A stretch of DNA of 64,000 nucleotides. Source: Candidatus Protochlamydia amoebophila UWE25 (GTDB lineage Bacteria > Chlamydiota > Chlamydiia > Chlamydiales > Parachlamydiaceae). The notes under the pieces were generated by a model. It was not told the DNA's origin. It searched no databases and saw only the letters and a list, made by a program, of their open reading frames with translations. Location: assembly GCF_000011565.2 (NCBI RefSeq), contig NC_005861.2, forward strand, positions 310,001 to 374,000, in the 5' to 3' direction. Positions 26,523-34,721 of this stretch are shown piece after piece. The position numbers and the translations under genes were made by a program. Each line of letters starts with the position of its first letter. The first letter of the stretch is position 1.

Positions 26523-27043
26523 ATCTTAGAGTTCGAATTTATTTGAACTACAGCTAGTCAAAAAAATATAACACTGCTAAGAAGTTTAATTTTTAACTCT
26601 CGGTGTGATATAGCTATCCTTTCTATTACGACCAGTTGTCCAGTTCTTCCAAACTCCTTATTTTTTATTATCCTGTACAAATCTCTTAATGATCATTAAA
26701 ATCATTTTCCCTTTCTTTATTTTCGATTTTTTTTATTTTTAATGCAAAAATTAAATATAGTTTAATAAATAATTTGTTTTTATTATTATTAAATAATATA
26801 ATTTATATCAAGTTAATTTATTGATAAATAACGGTTTTATGCAAATCAGAAATGGCTTGATAAAATAGGCTTAAAACTGTATAAAGTTAGATCTAAGGTT
26901 TTTCATTTAGCTAAAAATGAGGTAAAGAGAAAATTTAGAATCTAACCTGTAAATAAACTGAAAGGTTAGAAGCTTGCGAGTATCCTTATTTGTGAAACTT
27001 AAGGATAAAAAGTTGCCGATCTTAATCATAAGAAAAGGTTAGC
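26523..27043. other. Long intergenic region upstream of the first NTT gene
   Basis: This 521-bp gap is extremely AT-rich in the middle. It begins with a weak 8-bp stem (26530-26537 with 26542-26549, one G-T pair) just after pgk, which may help termination but lacks a T-tract. Its last 110 bases contain two stem-loops in series (listed separately). No gene was seen. Confidence 0.5.
26941..27007 (+). promoter_or_regulatory. Two consecutive stem-loops in the leader of the NTT gene
   Basis: Stem 1 pairs TCTAACCT (26941-26948) with AGGTTAGA (26963-26970). Stem 2 pairs TATCCTTA (26981-26988) with TAAGGATA (27000-27007). Both are perfect 8-bp stems, ending 37 bp before the NTT start. Neither has a T-tract, so a leader structure or protein sites are more likely than a terminator. 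Any role is inference. Confidence 0.4.
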
Positions 27044-28654
27044 ATGTCACAGACACCAACAGGGTCCCGTGAATTTAGTCCATGGCGGAGCAATCTTTGG
27101 CCCGTTCATCGCTATGAGCTTAAAAAACTCATCCCAATGTTGTTAATATTCTTTTTTATTTCTTTTGATTACAACATATTACGTACTTTAAAAGACTCAC
27201 TACTTATAACTGCAAAATCTTCAGGTGCTGAGGTCATTCCTTTTGTAAAGGTTTGGGCTATGTTCCCTGGAGCTATTTTAATGACCCTTTTGTTCACTTG
27301 GTTGTCTAATCGCCTGTCAAGAGAAATCGTTTTTTACCTTATCACTTCTCTTTTTTTATCTTATTTTTTTATTTTCACTTTTATTCTCTATCCTATTCGA
27401 GATATTATCCATCCTCACGCAACTGCTGACTATCTTGAAACAATTTTACCGATTGGATTTAAAGGGCTAGTTGCGATGTTTCGTTACTGGACTTTTACTA
27501 TTTTCTATGTGATGTCAGAACTTTGGGGAAGTACTGTTTTATTTGTCTTATTTTGGGGTTTTGCTAATCAAGTGACTAAAATTAGTGAGGCAAAAAGATT
27601 TTACGGTCTGTTTGGGGTAGGTGCTAATCTTTCGGGTATTTTCGCAGGACAAGCTTCTGTGTACTGTTGTCAATTTAATAAGCAGAACGATTTGGGAATC
27701 CTTGGTAGTGATCCATGGTATCAATCATTAGTGATGATGGTTTCTTTAATTTTATTATCGGGTGCTTTAGTTTTAGCTTTATTTCGTTGGATGAATGTAG
27801 AAGTCTTAACCGATAAACGTTTTTATGATCCTTCTTCGGTTAAAACAGAAGGAGAAGCTAAAGGTAAGCTTTCTCTAAAGCAAAGCTTTTCCTATCTTCT
27901 TCGCTCTAATTACTTACTTTGTATTGCTCTTATTGTTATTTCTTATAACCTAGTTATTAACCTCACAGAAGTTTTATGGAAACATCAAGTCCGAGAGCTA
28001 TATCCTGATCCTAATGATTATACTTTATATATGAATCATATCGTATCCATTATTGGGGTAGTAGCGACCTTAAGTTCCCTTTTCGTATCAGGAAATGCGA
28101 TTCGCAAATTTGGGTGGACCACTACTGCTTTAATTACACCTATCATTTTAGCTGTAACAAGTTTGGGCTTTTTCTCCTTTTTCTTCCTTAAAAAGGCATC
28201 TCCCGAAATTTTCTTATCTTTTTCCGGAGTAACTCCTTTGGTTTTAGTGGTTTTCTTTGGAACTGCTCAAAACATATTGAGTCGAGGAGCTAAATACTCT
28301 GTATTTGATGCCACTAAAGAAATGAGTTTTGTTCCTTTAAATCCTGAATCCAAACTCGTTGGAAAAGCGGCGATTGATGGAGTTTGTTCTCGCCTCGGAA
28401 AATCGGGTGGATCTGTGGTTCATCAGAGCCTTCTACTTTTGTTTTCTACAATTAATGCAAGTGCCCCTTATGTAGCTATCGTCTTGTTCGCCGTAATTCT
28501 AGTCTGGGCAATGGCAATTCGCGTTTTAGGTAAACAATTTAATGAATTGACAAGTCAGGTAGAAAACAATGAAACTTCTGGGACATTGATGACTCCTATT
28601 CGAGCTGTTAATATTCTTTCAGACACAATTTTGAAAGAACAGAAAGCTGTATAA
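27044..28654 (+). CDS. NTT-family nucleotide transporter (Npt2-like)
   Basis: NTT carriers exchange or import nucleotides across the inner membrane of energy parasites and plastids. The 536-residue product has about 11-12 hydrophobic segments and the family landmarks NYNILRTLKDSLLIT-type first helix, SELWGSTVLFVLFWGFANQ, EAKRFYGLFGVGANL, YNLVINLTEVLWK and SRLGKSGGS. The four charged residues linked to transport in plant NTT1 (Lys in LKDS, Glu in ELWG, Glu in NLTE, Lys in LGKSGG) all have counterparts. SYNLVINL-type wording is shared with its tandem neighbour, which suggests Npt2-like specificity (broader nucleotides or proton-driven import), but the substrate cannot be read from sequence. Confidence 0.93.
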   Translation: MSQTPTGSREFSPWRSNLWPVHRYELKKLIPMLLIFFFISFDYNILRTLKDSLLITAKSSGAEVIPFVKVWAMFPGAILMTLLFTWLSNRLSREIVFYLITSLFLSYFFIFTFILYPIRDIIHPHATADYLETILPIGFKGLVAMFRYWTFTIFYVMSELWGSTVLFVLFWGFANQVTKISEAKRFYGLFGVGANLSGIFAGQASVYCCQFNKQNDLGILGSDPWYQSLVMMVSLILLSGALVLALFRWMNVEVLTDKRFYDPSSVKTEGEAKGKLSLKQSFSYLLRSNYLLCIALIVISYNLVINLTEVLWKHQVRELYPDPNDYTLYMNHIVSIIGVVATLSSLFVSGNAIRKFGWTTTALITPIILAVTSLGFFSFFFLKKASPEIFLSFSGVTPLVLVVFFGTAQNILSRGAKYSVFDATKEMSFVPLNPESKLVGKAAIDGVCSRLGKSGGSVVHQSLLLLFSTINASAPYVAIVLFAVILVWAMAIRVLGKQFNELTSQVENNETSGTLMTPIRAVNILSDTILKEQKAV

Positions 28655-28664
28655 TTTTAAAATC

Positions 28665-28700
28665 AAAGCACATTAGTAGTATTTATTATTAATGTGCTTT
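28665..28700 (+). terminator. Terminator between the tandem NTT genes
   Basis: An 11-bp perfect stem (28665-28675 with 28690-28700) with a 14-nt loop is followed by TTATTTTTTT. The second NTT gene begins only 79 bp later, so it needs its own promoter or read-through. Confidence 0.75.
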
Positions 28701-28778
28701 TTATTTTTTTATTAATTAAATAAATAGTTGAGAATTAATAAAAAATATAATATACTATTTTATAACAAAAGGTTTAAA

Positions 28779-30329
28779 ATGTCTCAACAAGAATCAGAGT
28801 TTGGTAAATTGAGGGCATTTTTTTGGCCTATTCACGGCCATGAAGTCAAAAAAGTGCTGCCGATGATGTTGATGCTATTTTTGATTTGTTTCAACTATAG
28901 TATTTTACGCAATGTTAAAGATGCTATTGTTGTGACTGCTAAGGCTTCAGGGGCTGAAGTTATTCCATTTATTAAAGTATGGGTGCTGTTACCCACGGCA
29001 GTCTTATTTACTTTAATTTTTACTAAGTTGTCTAACCGTTTTAGCCAAGAAAAAGTTTTTTATATTGTCATTTCTACATTTTTGCTATTTTTTGGTTCGT
29101 TTACTTATATTTTTTATCCTTTACGTGACGTACTACATCCTCATCAACTATGCGATTACTTAGAAACGATTTTACCAGCGGGATTTAAAGGATTAATTGC
29201 CATGTTCCGTAATTGGTCATTTACTTTGTTTTATGTAATTTGTGAACTTTGGGGCAGTATTGTTTTAACTGTCCTTTTTTGGGGATTTGCGAATGAAATC
29301 ACAAAAATGACTGAAGCTCGTCGTTTTTATAGTATGCTTGGTGTCATTGCAAGTTTTGCCGCGACGATAGCAGGAATCATAGCCAATCTTCTTTCTAATG
29401 ATCAAAGTTGGGAACAGACTTTAAATATTCTCATGGTTGCTGTAATTGTAAGTGGAACGATAGCCATGGTTATTTTTCGTTGGATGAATAAAAATGTACT
29501 CAATGGCCCAGAATTCCAAGAATTCCATGAAGCAAAACGCATTCAAAAAATGAAAAAAAGATTATCGATCCGAGAAAGTTTTACCTATCTCGCTAATTCT
29601 AAATATCTTATTTGTATTGCAGTTTTAGTTATTTCTTATAATCTTGTCATTAACTTAGTTGAAATTGTATGGAAAGACCAGCTTCGCCAACTTTATTCGT
29701 CAGCCCTTGATTATAATCGCTATATGAATAACATGACATCAGCAGTCGGAATTATTGCCACAATCACATCCTTATTTATGTCTACAATGATTACTCGGTT
29801 TGGATGGACACGGACAGCTCTAGTAACACCGACTATTATGCTTGTCACAAGTGTGGGATTTTTTGCTTTTATGCTATTTCGAAATGATTTGGCTGATCCT
29901 GTTTATATATTAACAGGAACGACACCTTTAACTATAGCCGTCTTTTTTGGTGCAGCTCAAGTCTGCATGAGTAAAGCCTGTAAGTATTCTGTTTTTGATT
30001 CTACAAAAGAAATGGCTTTTATCCCTCTGGATTATGAAAGTAAATTGAAAGGAAAAGCTGCGATTGATGGTGTGGGTTCTCGTCTTGGTAAATCGGGCGG
30101 TTCCTTAATTCATCAAAGTTTATTGATGATTTTTGCAACTGTTAGCTCCAGCGCTCCTTATGTAGCTGTGATCTTAATTGGCGTTATCATTGTTTGGATG
30201 CTCTGCGTACGTTCATTAGGTAAGCAATTTGCTGCTATTATTGGGGAAAAGGCTCGAGAAGATATTGGTGAATCTACTCCAAGAACGAGTGAAGAGCAAG
30301 TTTTACATCCCTTAAAAGCTGCATCTTAA
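28779..30329 (+). CDS. NTT-family nucleotide transporter (tandem paralogue)
   Basis: The 516-residue product is a paralogue of the preceding gene: ILRNVKDAIVVTAKASGAEVIPFIKVW, CELWGSIVLTVLFWGFANE, EARRFYSMLG, NLVINLVEIVWK and SRLGKSGGS are all present, with 11-12 predicted membrane segments. I chose the ATG at 28779 because it aligns with the other NTT starts (MSQ...FGKLRAFFWPIHG) and AAAAGG lies upstream; a longer in-frame start at 28728 would add an unrelated basic leader. The charged transport residues are conserved. Exact substrate is unknown; Protochlamydia NTT paralogues are known to have different nucleotide preferences. Confidence 0.92.
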   Translation: MSQQESEFGKLRAFFWPIHGHEVKKVLPMMLMLFLICFNYSILRNVKDAIVVTAKASGAEVIPFIKVWVLLPTAVLFTLIFTKLSNRFSQEKVFYIVISTFLLFFGSFTYIFYPLRDVLHPHQLCDYLETILPAGFKGLIAMFRNWSFTLFYVICELWGSIVLTVLFWGFANEITKMTEARRFYSMLGVIASFAATIAGIIANLLSNDQSWEQTLNILMVAVIVSGTIAMVIFRWMNKNVLNGPEFQEFHEAKRIQKMKKRLSIRESFTYLANSKYLICIAVLVISYNLVINLVEIVWKDQLRQLYSSALDYNRYMNNMTSAVGIIATITSLFMSTMITRFGWTRTALVTPTIMLVTSVGFFAFMLFRNDLADPVYILTGTTPLTIAVFFGAAQVCMSKACKYSVFDSTKEMAFIPLDYESKLKGKAAIDGVGSRLGKSGGSLIHQSLLMIFATVSSSAPYVAVILIGVIIVWMLCVRSLGKQFAAIIGEKAREDIGESTPRTSEEQVLHPLKAAS

Positions 30330-30381
30330 TAATATCATGTTTTGGTGCAGCAAATTTTACTAAAAAACAAGCGTTAAGGGT

Positions 30382-30397
30382 GGATATATATATATCC
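30382..30397. repeat. Perfect 16-bp AT palindrome
   Basis: GGATATATATATATCC reads the same on both strands. It lies 53 bp after the second NTT gene in the gap before pgsA. There is no T-tract. It may be a simple TA-repeat or cruciform. Confidence 0.5.
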
Positions 30398-30592
30398 CTA
30401 TATATATGAGTTTATTTTCAAATATCATTTAATTGGAGGTTTGTTGTAAGTAAATCTTCGATTATACATAAATGAAAATTGCTATTCTGCTCTTTTTGAT
30501 TTTTGCAATTCGAAAAAGCTAATTTATTTAATACTTTTATAGTGCGTAAGAGAATTTATCCATGTTAAATTGAATTGTTGGTTTAATTTAGT

Positions 30593-31126
30593 TTATAGGG
30601 ACATAGGACGGGCGATTTTAATCTTTAATTCTTTTTTTTCAACGATGTATAGTTCACATAGAGCTACAAAACCTAGCAAAATGAAAGAATAAAATACGAA
30701 GTGAGGAATCGTATAGTGAAACGTTAAGGCTAATAAAACAAAAAATTGTAAAGCTGTTGTCACTTTACCAGACCAGATAGAGCGAAATCGAAATGCCCAA
30801 TTTCCTTTAATAGCTAGATAAAGCCCAAACAATAATACAGCGAAGTCTCGCGAAATTAAGGTCAAGGCTTCCCAAGTCTCCAATCTCCCTTCATACATAA
30901 ATATAAGAGCAACTGTAAAAACAAATATCTTATCCATCAAAGGGTCTAAGAAAGCTCCAATCTGGCTTGTCATTCGAAATCGACGAGCAAGATATCCATC
31001 TAAGCTATCTGTTAACATGGCTAAAATGATTACTAAACTTCTATAAAAAGGATGATCAACAATAAATGCCAGTGCGAGTGGCCCTCTTAAAAAAGACAGA
31101 ACATTTGATGGTGTAAAAATTAGCAT
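30593..31126 (-). CDS. pgsA: CDP-diacylglycerol-glycerol-3-phosphate phosphatidyltransferase
   Basis: PgsA makes phosphatidylglycerol phosphate at the inner membrane. The 177-residue product has the CDP-alcohol phosphatidyltransferase motif D-G-x2-A-R-x8-G-x3-D-x3-D as DSLDGYLARRFRMTSQIGAFLDPLMDKI (near 40-68), followed by about four hydrophobic helices. The start MLIFTPSNVLSFLRGPLA fits the family (TxPNxLTxxRxxL). In Chlamydia an NTT gene is also beside pgsA. The closest alternative is a cardiolipin or phosphatidylserine synthase of the same superfamily. Confidence 0.88.
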   Translation of the reverse strand: MLIFTPSNVLSFLRGPLALAFIVDHPFYRSLVIILAMLTDSLDGYLARRFRMTSQIGAFLDPLMDKIFVFTVALIFMYEGRLETWEALTLISRDFAVLLFGLYLAIKGNWAFRFRSIWSGKVTTALQFFVLLALTFHYTIPHFVFYSFILLGFVALCELYIVEKKELKIKIARPMSL

Positions 31127-31230
31127 AAAATTAAAAAAATTAAGTGGTTGAGTATATATAAGACTAATTGTAACTTTTTTGGCTGTTTATAGCTACTACT
31201 ACTAAAGTTCTCACTTGTTGTACGTGTTGA

Positions 31231-32376
31231 TTAAGAAGAAGTGGATAATGATGGTTTTGATGGTTCCACATTAGGAATCAATTGCATTCCGGATGCTATC
31301 TGAATAGTTTGTGGAGAGATAGCAATAGAGGCTCCGTGACTTCGAATAAGGTCGGCAATTTTTAATAAAATATCCTGCCGAATACTGGGGAAATCTGCCT
31401 GGCCTAAATGAATATAAGCAGAAATACTAATATTTAAAGCAAAATCTCCAAAGCTTACAAAATAAACATCTACTCTTTGTTCATGATCTACCTGTGGATG
31501 CTTAAGAAGCATTAATTTGATATCAGCAACTATTTGTTTAATAGAATCGATATCACTATAGCGCAATCCAATTGTATGAAAAAAACGTTCATGACTCATT
31601 CGAGAAGGAGTAATGACAATCGTTTGTGTAAAAACTGAATTGGGAACATAAATAGGTCGTTTGTCTAGATTCCGAATACGTGTCATGTACCAACCAATTT
31701 CTTCCACATGTCCTTCAATTTTTTTTTCAGGAATATTAATGAGTTCTCCGATGCTAAAAGGTTGTGTGAGATAGACCATGACTCCGCCAAAAAAATTTGC
31801 AATGGCTTGTTGCGACGCAAAAGCAATGGCTAAACCACCAATTCCTCCAAATGCAATCACCGTTTGCATGTCGCGACCCGTAACATCCATGGCTAGAAAA
31901 ACTGTTAAAAAAATAATAACAATAGTCGCTAGCTTACTAATCAAATCTAATTTAGCAGGAGTAAGATTAATGCGGTGCTGGTAGCTCATACTCAGCATGT
32001 CTTGTAAAACTTTATTATTCCATCTTAAGAGAAACCAACCGATGGCTAAAACTGCCCCTAGATTTAGAATGACATGTACATTAAAAAGATGATGTTCTAA
32101 AAATCGATTGATTGCTGCGTCAAGAGCGCAAATACAAGCAACAAACCAAGCATAATAATTAAGGGGTTTTTCTATCGCTGAAACAAAACTAGAAGACCAA
32201 ATTTTATTTTGACTTAAAAAACGTTTTTTTAATTTAGTTAAACCAACTTTAATAAGAAAATTAAAAAATAGTAAAAAAAGAACAATACTTAAGATCTGTA
32301 AAAATAGTCCATAGGAGCCTTCTAAGACTTGAGAAGACACTTGAAAAAAAGAAAAAGCATGTGCAGTCATATCCAT
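31231..32376 (-). CDS. MscS-family mechanosensitive channel
   Basis: The 381-residue product has several N-terminal transmembrane helices (about 20-45, 70-90, 98-115, 145-165) and the pore helix plus beta domain of MscS: the segment VIAFGGIGGLAIAFASQQAIANFFGG contains the Gly/Ala-packed TM3, followed by INIPEKKIEGHVEEIGWYMTRIR and the VPNSVF motif. Such channels release solutes during hypo-osmotic shock. It is a medium-size member, slightly longer than E. coli MscS (286). Located between pgsA and gltX on the same strand, with no obvious functional tie. Confidence 0.92.
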   Translation of the reverse strand: MDMTAHAFSFFQVSSQVLEGSYGLFLQILSIVLFLLFFNFLIKVGLTKLKKRFLSQNKIWSSSFVSAIEKPLNYYAWFVACICALDAAINRFLEHHLFNVHVILNLGAVLAIGWFLLRWNNKVLQDMLSMSYQHRINLTPAKLDLISKLATIVIIFLTVFLAMDVTGRDMQTVIAFGGIGGLAIAFASQQAIANFFGGVMVYLTQPFSIGELINIPEKKIEGHVEEIGWYMTRIRNLDKRPIYVPNSVFTQTIVITPSRMSHERFFHTIGLRYSDIDSIKQIVADIKLMLLKHPQVDHEQRVDVYFVSFGDFALNISISAYIHLGQADFPSIRQDILLKIADLIRSHGASIAISPQTIQIASGMQLIPNVEPSKPSLSTSS

Positions 32377-32403
32377 TTTATCTCTCCTATACTTGCATAA
32401 ATC

Positions 32404-32435
32404 AATGCTGAATTAAATCTCATTCATCCAGCATT
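32404..32435 (-). terminator. Possible weak terminator of gltX
   Basis: A 7-bp stem (32404-32410 with 32429-32435) with a long loop lies just past the gltX stop on the minus strand, followed by an A/T-rich stretch. It is weak and rests on position. Confidence 0.35.
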
Positions 32436-32449
32436 AATTAAAAGAATTT

Positions 32450-33958
32450 TTAATCCTTGATCATGAGCGGTTGACCGCTTTTTTCTTGCCAGGCCTTTTT
32501 GAGGCTGGCCATTTTTTTATTTGAAATTCCTCCTAAATATTCCATCGCTTTAAGCAGTCGCGCACGTGTACGATCTTTCCCTAAAAGGTTGACGGAATCA
32601 AAGAGAGGAGGACCTTGTGTTTTACTCATCAAACTAGCAAAGAGAATTGGCATGACAATTTTCTTATGATTGACTCCAAATATTTCTGCAATCTCTCTGG
32701 AAGCTTGATTAACACCTGTTCCGTTCCAATTTTCTAATTCATCCAAACGCCAAATTAAAGATTGAATCAAGTAGCAAATTTGTTCTTTAGATAGATCTTT
32801 AACGACAAATATCGCATCATTATAATGAAGATGATTGATGAATAAAAAGTTAAACAGATCCATAAAATCGCCAAAAGTTTTAATGCGAGAATGGCAAAGA
32901 GGCATTAGGCGTTGCATAAATTCATCGTTAAAGCTCCATTCTTTGATCCTATCCCAAAGTTGCTCAACAGGAATATTTTTAATGAGGTACTGTTGGTTCA
33001 CCCAGTCTAACTTCTGCACATCAAAAATAGCTCCGGAGACGCCAATCCGCTTGTAATCAAATTCTCGTATAATGTCATCTAAGCTATAAATTTCTTGATC
33101 GCCAGTCATACTATAGCCCATCAATGTTAAGAAATTGATGAAAGCTTCGGATAAATAACCGCTATCTCTATAAAAAAAAATGGAAGTCGGATTTTTTCGT
33201 TTAGACAATTTTTTACCATCTTTACCTAATAAAAGAGGCATATGCAAGAACGTTGGAGGAGTCCATCCAAAGGATTCATATAGCAAGATGTGCTTTGGAG
33301 TAGAACTCATCCATTCATCGCCTCGAATCACATGAGAAATTTTCATAAGATAATCATCGACAACGTTTGCCAGGTGGTAGGTGGGAAAACCATCTGATTT
33401 GAGAAGAACTTGATCGTCTATATCAGCCCAAGGAAAGGTCATTCGTTTTTTAATCGCATCTTCATAAACACATTCACCGTTTAAAGGGACTTTTAAACGA
33501 ATAACATACGAAAGCTCGGCTTGCTCTCTCTCAATTATCTCATCAGGAGTCAGGTGTCTGCAACGTCTATCATAACCTTGTCTTCCACCCTGTTTAGCGC
33601 TCAATTCTCTCATTTCATCAAGTTCAGCAGCAGTGCAAAAACATTTATAGGCTTTCCCTTTAGATAAAAGTTCTTCAGCATATTGTTTATAAATATCAAA
33701 TCTTTCTGATTGTCGGTAAGGACCATAAGCACCCCCAATATCAGGGCCTTCATCCCATTGGATATTTGCCCATTTGAGGGCTGAATAAATATTTTCTTCA
33801 TATTCTGGTCGGCTACGAGCCCGATCTGTATCTTCAATACGAAGAATAAATGTTCCATTGTAATGACGTGCAAAAATCATATTAAACAAAGCCATATAGG
33901 CTGTTCCAACGTGGGGATCACCTGTTGGAGAAGGCGCAATGCGCACGCGAACTGACAT
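32450..33958 (-). CDS. gltX: Glutamyl-tRNA synthetase
   Basis: This class I synthetase charges tRNA-Glu and, if the amidotransferase route is used, tRNA-Gln. The 502-residue product starts with RVRIAPSPTGDPHVGTAYMALFN (HIGH motif as HVGT), contains LRIEDTDRARS and the KLSKRKNPTS signature equivalent to KMSKS, and ends in the helical anticodon-binding domain. Length is normal. The local order gltX, euo, recJ matches Chlamydia, though tsp and a small gene lie between gltX and euo here. Confidence 0.95.
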   Translation of the reverse strand: MSVRVRIAPSPTGDPHVGTAYMALFNMIFARHYNGTFILRIEDTDRARSRPEYEENIYSALKWANIQWDEGPDIGGAYGPYRQSERFDIYKQYAEELLSKGKAYKCFCTAAELDEMRELSAKQGGRQGYDRRCRHLTPDEIIEREQAELSYVIRLKVPLNGECVYEDAIKKRMTFPWADIDDQVLLKSDGFPTYHLANVVDDYLMKISHVIRGDEWMSSTPKHILLYESFGWTPPTFLHMPLLLGKDGKKLSKRKNPTSIFFYRDSGYLSEAFINFLTLMGYSMTGDQEIYSLDDIIREFDYKRIGVSGAIFDVQKLDWVNQQYLIKNIPVEQLWDRIKEWSFNDEFMQRLMPLCHSRIKTFGDFMDLFNFLFINHLHYNDAIFVVKDLSKEQICYLIQSLIWRLDELENWNGTGVNQASREIAEIFGVNHKKIVMPILFASLMSKTQGPPLFDSVNLLGKDRTRARLLKAMEYLGGISNKKMASLKKAWQEKSGQPLMIKD

Positions 33959-34265
33959 AAAACTAAGGCCTTTTCTTTAAAATCTGTAGTGACCCTTCTA
34001 AATAAGAAGGTTTAATAAATAGTGGGTGAATTTGTATTTAACAATTCTTTTTACAAATATAATAAGGAGAAAACGATATCTTTTAAATCTAAAAGACTAA
34101 AAAAACATGCTTTATTTATTTTTTTTGATTAGGAAAATTTATCCGCAATATTTACCTAATGAGCTTCAACCTATAAAAAATTAACATTATTGTTTAATTT
34201 AACGAGGTTGGGTTAATGCTGGTCATGGATTCAGTATTGATCTTATGTGTAAAACGTCTGAAAAA
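33959..34265. other. Intergenic gap upstream of gltX
   Basis: This 307-bp AT-rich gap must hold the gltX promoter on the minus strand and the end of the small gene upstream. No hairpin, repeat or gene was recognised. Confidence 0.4.
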
Positions 34266-34631
34266 TTATTTCAAATATGGAAAAACTCGACGTCCTAACA
34301 ATAAGTAAGAGCCAATATCATAAGGTAAGGTTGTGACAAGTGGAATGAAAGGCTGATTTTCAAATGAAGCGCGAAAACCATTTAAAAGCGCATGCCCAAT
34401 AAAAGTGATACCCGTAGTTAAATAAATAGAACTGGCTGGATTACCTTGAGAGTTTGCAATAAATCCAATAATTGTTAGACCTATTCCTGATACGGCTTCA
34501 ATACTCGCCAGCCCACCTCTGACATAAGCAGAGACTGTTCCTATGCCTGGAATGTAGCCTGCAACATTCAAGGTTTTTTCAACTAATTCAAGAATGATAA
34601 AAGTATTTCCAAAAATTTTGTTAACGCGCAT
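34266..34631 (-). CDS. Small hydrophobic protein of unknown function
   Basis: I recognise no family. The 121-residue product has a moderately hydrophobic core: IPGIGTVSAYVRGGLASIEAVSGIGLTIIGFIANS (quoted in part as IPGIGTVSAYVRGG), then SIYLTTGITFIGHALLNGF, suggesting one or two membrane helices or a glycine-rich amphipathic stretch. There is no signal peptide cleavage site. It lies between tsp and gltX; in Chlamydia this interval holds a small inclusion-membrane protein gene and the cysteine-rich envelope genes omcA and omcB. This protein has no cysteines, so it is not an OmcA. An inclusion-membrane role is only a possibility. Confidence 0.65.
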   Translation of the reverse strand: MRVNKIFGNTFIILELVEKTLNVAGYIPGIGTVSAYVRGGLASIEAVSGIGLTIIGFIANSQGNPASSIYLTTGITFIGHALLNGFRASFENQPFIPLVTTLPYDIGSYLLLGRRVFPYLK

Positions 34632-34721
34632 AAAATATCTTTTTAGTAATGAATAAAATGTTTATAAACGATTTTGTTTTTTTGCAATCTTATTAAGTTT
34701 CTATATTTAAAAAGAACTTTC

